NCBI GenBank assembly: GCA_002436065.1
Contig: DIXP01000103.1
Span: forward strand, 12,389 to 76,388
Direction of reading: 5' to 3'
DNA: 64,000 bases
Origin: Chloroflexi bacterium UBA6077
Lineage (GTDB): Bacteria > Chloroflexota > UBA6077
In this document: positions 58,783 to 64,000 of the stretch, in pieces
How positions within the stretch are numbered: the first letter of the stretch is position 1
How the letters are laid out: every line of letters starts with the position of its first letter
The notes under the pieces: model-generated
The model's database searches: none
Told to the model about the DNA's origin: nothing
The model's input: the letters and a program-made list of their open reading frames with translations, nothing else
Translations under genes and position numbers: made by a program

Positions 58783-58812
58783 ACTGCTTACTCCTTCGTG
58801 CATCCAGACACA

Positions 58813-59856
58813 TTACTCCACGCCGGCCATGCAGCTGTTGGCACCGGCGAAAATGCTCAGGCTTTGACTGGTGACCGTGTCTCGCACCAGCCTCTGACAC
58901 AACTGCAGCCGGTGAGCTGAGGAGTGCGGGTAGTCAATGAGAGAGAGTGGCAGCCGGCCATAGTAAAGCCTTGGGCGGACGATCATTTCGCTGGCGTTCT
59001 CATACAGCATTTTCGCGAGGACATCTCGGCCTCGGATCTTGGTGAAGATCGCCTGGGTGCTCTCGGCCTCGATCCTGGGGAACAGCCAGTTCATCTTGGG
59101 GTTGACGATCACGTCGTCGCGAGTCTGGACTCGGGTGAAGGAGACACCGATCTTCGCCTCTCCCTCCTTCTCCGGGCGCAAGTCCTTGATGCCAAGCACT
59201 TCCTGCGCCTCGGGATAGTCATCAGCGACGGTTCTGACTCGGACGTTGTCGTACAGGGAGCCCTTATGAAAGGTCGCTCCCCGGTCTGTGAAGTGGACGT
59301 GGGTCATCTCGGTGGCGAAGATCTTGTAGCCTCTACGAAGCGTTCCCTCCAGCATCATCACCGTCTTGCCCGCTCCTGGTGGGCCTACGATGACGTACAT
59401 CTCGTTACTGTCCTCGTCATACATGGATGTGGCATGGAAGGACAGCATATCGTGGCAGCGCTCCAGCAGGGTATACGCGAACTTGGTGAGGATGCCGCCG
59501 TTGCCGAAGAGGGAGTACCGCTTCGCTGAGGGGTTCGCATCCAAATCCCTCTCATAGCCGGAGATGTCGCCTGAGATCATCAGTCGATCCGGGGTGGCCA
59601 TGATCTCAGGTAGGGCATCCGTGGAGTCGAAGATGTGGATATACCCGTCCATGCCGGGACCGAAGGGCACTTCCTCCACAGCTCTTATGGCGGTGAAGAT
59701 CGTCCAGATTCGGGCCTGCTCTTCCATTTGAATGGGGTCCAGGTAGGGGAGCACATTCAGCAAGGCGGGATTATTGCTGGACAGCCCAATGCTGGCGAGA
59801 ACCACCTTGAGACCGCGGACCATCGAGTAGCACGAACTCTGGACATTCTGTTCCAT
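58813..59856 (-). CDS. P-loop ATPase/kinase, HprK- or PckA-like, unassigned
   Basis: The 347-residue protein has a Walker A GPPGAGKT at about residue 156, preceded by FHATSMYDEDSNEMYVIV, a layout like HPr kinase or PEP carboxykinase (a P-loop after a small beta strand pair). Downstream FATEMTHVHFTDRGATFHKG could hold metal-binding residues. I cannot assign it more closely. It is the first gene of the operon with the PPi-type phosphofructokinase and alcohol dehydrogenase. It may phosphorylate a sugar acid or a protein. Confidence 0.6.
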   Translation of the reverse strand: MEQNVQSSCYSMVRGLKVVLASIGLSSNNPALLNVLPYLDPIQMEEQARIWTIFTAIRAVEEVPFGPGMDGYIHIFDSTDALPEIMATPDRLMISGDISGYERDLDANPSAKRYSLFGNGGILTKFAYTLLERCHDMLSFHATSMYDEDSNEMYVIVGPPGAGKTVMMLEGTLRRGYKIFATEMTHVHFTDRGATFHKGSLYDNVRVRTVADDYPEAQEVLGIKDLRPEKEGEAKIGVSFTRVQTRDDVIVNPKMNWLFPRIEAESTQAIFTKIRGRDVLAKMLYENASEMIVRPRLYYGRLPLSLIDYPHSSAHRLQLCQRLVRDTVTSQSLSIFAGANSCMAGVE

Positions 59857-60356
59857 GGATTAAGTGACCTCACTATGTTGGTTGTAGCGATGGCTATGCA
59901 GGCGCGGGTTCCGAAGGAGTGCCAACGGCCCGTGTTCTCATGCTTGGGGTTACTGCGGGGAGAGCCGTTCGCTTCACCTGCAAAGGGCTAGGGCAACAGC
60001 ACAGATACTGATCGCATACAGACACTGATCGGATAAGGATGGGAGGCGACCCTCAGGAACTCCCCTGAGGGTGCAGCGGAAGAACGCCGCATCCTCAGGG
60101 ACCCCAGGACTGCTCCGACTAGATCATGGGTCTTACCTATTACCTTTTATCATAGGCTACATCCCTTGTCAAGCCTCTGGGAGCGCGGCATGGCAATCCG
60201 CTTGCACTCCAACTCCAGCGGGGCGTAGACCAGCGGGGCCACCAGGGTGCAGAAGACGAGCCGGAGGATCCTCTCACGCGTTCGAGGTGCGAAATCCAGA
60301 CCAAAGCTGCGCTATACTCTCACGAATCCCAGATGAGGGTGGCGGGAGGTAGCCCT
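59857..60356. other. divergent intergenic stretch
   Basis: No gene is called. A hairpin with arms ACCCTCAGG (60049-60057) and CCTGAGGGT (60064-60072) may be a terminator. On the minus strand TTGACA (60172-60167) is a possible -35 for the P-loop operon but no good -10 follows. Ribosome site GGGAGGT at 60344 serves the ferredoxin. Confidence 0.5.
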
Positions 60357-60593
60357 ATGGCTTTCAGCGTCGACGGGGGCAGGTGCGATGGTTGCGGTGT
60401 GTGTGCTGAGATGTGTCCCTCTGCCGCCATCCCCTACATCGCCCCCGTCGCCTTCATCGACGAGGGGCTGTGTACTGAGTGTGGCATGTGCGCGCAGGGG
60501 TGCCCCCAGGAGGCGGTGCTGTGGGATGGCCTGCGGTGTCGCCTCTTGCCTCCGGCTGCGGAGGCGAAAGAGGGCGGGGTCCAGGGTTGTTGA
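60357..60593 (+). CDS. 2[4Fe-4S] ferredoxin
   Basis: The 78-residue protein has two ferredoxin motifs, CDGCGVCAEMCP and CTECGMCAQGCP, giving two low-potential [4Fe-4S] clusters, and a short tail with a last Cys. ATG at 60357 follows GGGAGGT. It lies 50-70 bases before the radical SAM gene and probably supplies electrons to it or to the enzyme it matures. Confidence 0.9.
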   Translation: MAFSVDGGRCDGCGVCAEMCPSAAIPYIAPVAFIDEGLCTECGMCAQGCPQEAVLWDGLRCRLLPPAAEAKEGGVQGC

Positions 60594-60659
60594 GGGTAGC
60601 CTTCCGGCCGTGAGCCGGAGAGAGACTACGATGGGCCGGCGATGGCGCGGCCCTCTTCC

Positions 60660-61928
60660 ATGAGGGAAGGGAGTACGGAGTTCGTGGCTCACAGGGTATC
60701 TATCGATGGAGACGGCAGCTTCCACCCGTCTGAGGAGCAGCGCCGCCGCTGGGGTTTGGAGTCCGGAGCGGAGTTCCTCGTCCAGGAGAGGCCGGAGGGG
60801 CTGCTCCTGCGCCGGGAGGATCCGGTCCTGGCCCGGGTGATCGTCGAGCCCACCAACTGTTGCAACCTGGCTTGCCGAACCTGCGTACGCAACTCCTGGG
60901 ACGAGCCCGAGGGCTTCATGGGCATGGGGGTCTACCGGAGGCTCGTCGAAGGGCTGCGGCAGGCCCACTCCCTCCGTCGTATGAGCTTCTGGGGCTTCGG
61001 CGAGCCGCTGCTCCACCCCCACATCTTGGAGATGATCGCCCTGGCCAAGGGGCTGGGGGTGAAGGTAGACCTGATCACCAACGGGATGCTGCTGGGGCCG
61101 AAGATGGCCGAGGCGCTGGTGGATCTGGAGCTGGACAGCCTGGTGGTTTCCGCAGACGGCGCTACCCCCGAGAGCTTCTCCGACGTACGGCAAGGTGGCC
61201 AGCTGGATCTCGTTCGCCGGAACGTGGAGTATCTGCAGGCTCTCCGGCTGGAGAGCCCCAAGGGGAAGCCGGAGCTCGGCATCGAGTTCGTCGCCATGCG
61301 CCGGAATCTGCCGGAGCTGTCCAGGCTGCGGCAACTCGCCGTTTCCATGGGGGCCAGCTTCGTGGTGGTGAGCAACGTGCTTCCCTACACCGAGGAGCTC
61401 AGCGACGAGATCCTGTACGGCTGGCACGCCGGCACCTGCTACCCGGTCTTCCACTCCCGTTGGAGCCCGGACCTCCAGCTTCCTCGACTGGACAGGCGGC
61501 GGGAGGTGCTGGAGGCGGTGTCGACCCTGCTGGAGCACACCGGCGAGAACAACTTCCCAGTGGGCCGGCTCGAGGGCGCGGCAGGATACTGCCGCTTCGT
61601 GGGGGAGGGCACCGCGGCTATCACCTGGGAGGGGAAGGTCAGCCCCTGCGTCTACCTGATGCACTCCTTCAGCTGCTACATCATGCGGCGGCAGAAGCGT
61701 ATCCGGGCCTATCACCTGGGCAGCATCGATGGGGAAGACATCCTTACGATCTGGCGAAAGGCGGACTTCGCCCACTTCCGAAAGCGCGTGCAGCGGTTCG
61801 ACTTCTCCCCCTGTACCGACTGCGGGGGCTGCGAGTTCGCCGAATCCAACGAGGAGGACTGCTTCGGCAACAGCTTTCCCACCTGCGGCGACTGCCTCTG
61901 GGCCAAGGGGGTGCTACAGTGCCCGTGA
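60660..61928 (+). CDS. radical SAM/SPASM protein, tungsten-cofactor-maturase-like
   Basis: The roughly 422-residue protein has an N-terminal AbrB-like segment (SIDGDGSFHPSEEQRRRWGL), the radical SAM motif CNLACRTC inside EPTNCCNLACRTCVRN, and a C-terminal SPASM-like auxiliary cluster region (CVYLMHSF, CTDCGGCEF, DCFGNSFPTCGDCLW). This layout matches radical SAM proteins linked to tungsten-containing aldehyde oxidoreductases. No such oxidoreductase is in the window. ATG at 60660 or 60642 may be the start; neither has a strong ribosome site. Confidence 0.78.
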   Translation: MREGSTEFVAHRVSIDGDGSFHPSEEQRRRWGLESGAEFLVQERPEGLLLRREDPVLARVIVEPTNCCNLACRTCVRNSWDEPEGFMGMGVYRRLVEGLRQAHSLRRMSFWGFGEPLLHPHILEMIALAKGLGVKVDLITNGMLLGPKMAEALVDLELDSLVVSADGATPESFSDVRQGGQLDLVRRNVEYLQALRLESPKGKPELGIEFVAMRRNLPELSRLRQLAVSMGASFVVVSNVLPYTEELSDEILYGWHAGTCYPVFHSRWSPDLQLPRLDRRREVLEAVSTLLEHTGENNFPVGRLEGAAGYCRFVGEGTAAITWEGKVSPCVYLMHSFSCYIMRRQKRIRAYHLGSIDGEDILTIWRKADFAHFRKRVQRFDFSPCTDCGGCEFAESNEEDCFGNSFPTCGDCLWAKGVLQCP

Positions 61929-62042
61929 ATGACCAGCCTTCTGGACATGCGGCGTGGGATGCGCGATTATGTTGGCGGGATAGACCCTCAGGAGGAAATT
62001 CGTTCGGCGGCAGCTCGGCGTTGAGCTGTGGGTATAGGTGCG

Positions 62043-63035
62043 ATGATGAGAACAGAAGACTGTCACCACGATCATGGTGAACACCACTCCCACCAGGACT
62101 GTGCGGAGCGCGCCGAAGAGGTTGGGCGGCGGTTGCTGCTGTCGTTGACCCTGACGGGGCTCGTCTGCGTAGCGGAAGTGGTTGGAGGGTTCTGGACGGG
62201 CAGCCTGGCCCTGCTCAGCGACGCTGCCCACGTTTTTCTGGACGTGGTGGCTCTCGGTATGAGCTATGGGGCCCTGAGATTGGCCGCATTGCCTCCGAAC
62301 CCCCGTCACAGCTACGGCTACCGGCGGGCGGAGGTGCTGGTCGCCCTGGCAAATGCAGTGACCCTGCTGATGGTGGCCGCGGTCATCGGCCGGGAGGCGT
62401 GGGAGCGATGGCACAGCCCCACGGAGGTACACAGCGCGGAGATGCTGGCCGTGGCGACGATCGGTCTTGCGGTCAACCTGGCCGTCGCGCTTACCCTGCA
62501 CGGCCACTCCCACGGCAACCTCAATGTGAGAAGCGCCTTCCTGCATGTGGTGGGTGATGCCCTGGCCTCTCTGGGGGTGATAGCGGCTGCCCTCATCATG
62601 CTGACCACGGGCTGGTACAGAGCCGATCCTCTGATAAGCGTCGTTATTGGGTTGATCATAGCCGTCGGCGGATGGGGCGTGTTGAGAGAAGCGGTTCATA
62701 TCCTGATGGAGGGGGCGCCAGAAGGCATGATGGCTCCGGAAATGGCCCGATCCCTCGCGAGCGTTGAAGGGGTCCTGGGGGTTCACGACCTGCACGTCTG
62801 GAGCACCGGCTCGAGCCAACCAGTATTGAGCGCCCACGTGCGAGTGGCCGAGGCGAGTCTGTCTCAGAGCCCGGCTCTCCTGCTGCAGTTGAGGATGCTG
62901 CTGAAGGAGAGATATGGCATCGAGCACGCTACCCTGCAGGTAGAGAGCGAGGATTGTGGCCAGGGCTGCCTCGAGTGTCTTGAGGCAGCGGGCTCCCCCG
63001 TACCCGCCGGATCGCTTCCGGCGGGGGATCGCTGA
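62043..63035 (+). CDS. cation diffusion facilitator (CzcD-like)
   Basis: The 330-residue protein has a His-rich N-terminus (CHHDHGEHHSHQDC), six helices with LLSDAAHVFLDVVALG and HSYGYRRAEVL zinc-site residues, and a cytoplasmic domain with GVHDLHVWSTGSSQPVLSAHV. It exports Zn(II), Cd(II) or Co(II) by proton exchange. Start codons ATG 62043 or 62046 are both possible. Its stop overlaps the start of the lipoate-ligase-like gene (ATGA). Confidence 0.9.
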   Translation: MMRTEDCHHDHGEHHSHQDCAERAEEVGRRLLLSLTLTGLVCVAEVVGGFWTGSLALLSDAAHVFLDVVALGMSYGALRLAALPPNPRHSYGYRRAEVLVALANAVTLLMVAAVIGREAWERWHSPTEVHSAEMLAVATIGLAVNLAVALTLHGHSHGNLNVRSAFLHVVGDALASLGVIAAALIMLTTGWYRADPLISVVIGLIIAVGGWGVLREAVHILMEGAPEGMMAPEMARSLASVEGVLGVHDLHVWSTGSSQPVLSAHVRVAEASLSQSPALLLQLRMLLKERYGIEHATLQVESEDCGQGCLECLEAAGSPVPAGSLPAGDR

Positions 63036-63796
63036 TGGCGGAGCGTGCCGTGAAGGGGGATGCAGGGGGCCTGGCACCGGTGTCGACGCCAGCCAGCGAT
63101 CCTGTCGAGCCGCTGGCTGCCCGAGGGATCCTCTGGCTCTGCGGGCGGCAGCAGGAGCTAGAGGCATTCATTTCTCCAGCGAGGTCGGTGGTGGAGAACC
63201 TGGCGATCGACGAGGCGATGACCAGGGCAGCGGCCGGCGACGGGCGCTGGACCCTGAGGCTGTGGTGGGGCACGGACCCTACCGTGGTGGTGGGCAGCTC
63301 CGAGAAGCCGGAGGTGGTGGCCGACCTGGATGCCTGCGAGCGGCTGGGGGTGGAGGTGGTCAAGCGCTCCACCGGCGGCGGCACCGTCCTCCAGACACCG
63401 GATGTCCTCAACTACTCCATCACCGGCCCGGCGCCGGTCAACTTCGACGTGCGGGCGATCTTCGGCGAGGGGGCACGTTTCCTCATCGATGCCCTTGGTC
63501 GGTTGGGGGTTGAGGCCCAGGCGCGGGGGATCTCCGACGTCGCGGTGGAGGGCCGGAAGGTTTCCGGCAATGCCATGGCCAAGAGGTGGGGAGGCTTGTT
63601 GCTCCACGGCACCCTGCTGTGGGACATCGACCTCGATCTGCTGGAAGCCTGCCTCCGCCACCCTCCGAGGGAGCCGGACTACCGCCAGGGTCGCGGCCAT
63701 CGCGCCTTCCTGGTTACACTCAGGGAGTTGGGGGTGATGGGGGGGCGGAAGGAGCTGGAGAGGGCGCTGCTGCGGGCCGCCGGCGTAGCGGAGTAA
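63035..63796 (+). CDS. lipoate-protein-ligase-like protein
   Basis: The 253-residue protein has the LplA/LipM-type motifs RSTGGGTVLQTPDVLNYS and RKVSGNAMAKRWGGLLLHGTLL, with the conserved Lys. It attaches or transfers lipoyl or octanoyl groups to proteins such as GcvH or E2 subunits. No lipoyl protein gene is in the window. It overlaps the CDF gene by one base, and is followed by a strong terminator. Confidence 0.83.
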   Translation: MAERAVKGDAGGLAPVSTPASDPVEPLAARGILWLCGRQQELEAFISPARSVVENLAIDEAMTRAAAGDGRWTLRLWWGTDPTVVVGSSEKPEVVADLDACERLGVEVVKRSTGGGTVLQTPDVLNYSITGPAPVNFDVRAIFGEGARFLIDALGRLGVEAQARGISDVAVEGRKVSGNAMAKRWGGLLLHGTLLWDIDLDLLEACLRHPPREPDYRQGRGHRAFLVTLRELGVMGGRKELERALLRAAGVAE

Positions 63797-63890
63797 GAGC
63801 CCCTCCATATCTTCTTGCTCAGGAGCTTGCTCCGCATTCTCGGACAGCTCGCAGGTTTCGCGACCCGAGCCAGGAACGCGGACGGCAACA

Positions 63891-63938
63891 GATACAGCGC
63901 CGACACTTCGGAAAGGTCCGAAGTGTCGGCGCTGTATC
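63891..63938. terminator. 22-bp perfect-stem terminator
   Basis: Bases 63891-63912 pair perfectly with 63917-63938 around AAGG. It lies about 95 bases after the lipoate-ligase-like gene. The final 60 bases of the window hold nothing I can call. Confidence 0.75.
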
Positions 63939-64000
63939 CATGGCAGCTCGCAGTCCGGAGTTCGCAGATCTATTGCGGCGTGAGTCCTATGATCTCACGT

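Noticed and set aside
60312..61775. 487-codon open frame on the minus strand
   Set aside because: It lies antisense to the ferredoxin and radical SAM genes and has no motif of its own.
1..64000. CRISPR arrays, tRNA or rRNA genes
   Set aside because: No regularly spaced repeats of 25-40 bases and no cloverleaf or rRNA-like sequence was noticed by reading; a covariance-model scan could not be run.

Overview
The window is GC-rich, makes heavy use of GTG and TTG starts and has strong Shine-Dalgarno sites. It carries arsenic, copper and cadmium handling genes, a DsrMK-like membrane redox pair, a VKOR, a candidate selenoprotein, a PPi-type phosphofructokinase and a radical SAM enzyme resembling tungsten-cofactor maturases. 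This suggests an anaerobic or facultative environmental bacterium, most likely Chloroflexota (Dehalococcoidia- or Anaerolineae-like). That placement rests on gene style, not on a marker gene. No rRNA, tRNA, CRISPR array or intact transposase was seen.

Bases 1-15000 hold metal-stress signalling and envelope genes. There is a truncated histidine kinase, a deiodinase-like selenoprotein candidate, a Met/Gly-rich secreted protein, two complete two-component systems, a small secreted Cys protein, a metallo-beta-lactamase-fold hydrolase, a CPBP protease, a NosR/NapH-like Fe-S membrane protein with a YtkA-like partner, a DUF2933 protein, and a DUF2318/FtsX/ABC operon. At least three promoters share tandem 11-bp direct repeats, so one OmpR-type regulator may control several of these genes. 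Bases 15000-24000 hold a CadC/CadA pair with a clear promoter and operator, a PEP-synthase-like enzyme, an XRE/ImmA regulator pair, and a divergent DsrM/DsrK-like operon whose DsrK subunit ends in a DsrC-like domain.

Bases 24100-41100 form a large arsenic island: four ArsR proteins plus an ArsR-ArsC fusion, an ArsM with a second methyltransferase domain, two metallophosphoesterases, Acr3, ArsB, ArsP with a small Cys-rich protein and a PadR regulator, a VKOR, two TauE/SafE permeases, an FmdE-like protein and a second ArsP-type permease with a thioredoxin-like protein. The right half is a duplicated and decaying module: a thioredoxin gene with a stop codon, a DsbA with an internal deletion, a DUF169 gene joined to a transporter fragment, a frameshifted ArsB and an ArsR whose tail looks borrowed from the thioredoxin gene.

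Bases 41168-59856 hold a catabolic island of unknown substrate: PdxA-like dehydrogenase, an orphan TctC-type binding protein, Crp and GntR regulators, LarA-like protein, a divergent pyruvate kinase, a phosphosulfolactate-synthase-like enzyme, a class II aldolase, a Dpp/Opp-type transporter, and on the other strand aldehyde dehydrogenase, zinc alcohol dehydrogenase, PPi-type phosphofructokinase and a P-loop protein. Several enzymes act on PEP, triose phosphates or 2-hydroxy acids. Bases 60357-63796 hold a ferredoxin, a radical SAM/SPASM protein, a CDF metal exporter and a lipoate-ligase-like protein, closed by a 22-bp perfect-stem terminator.
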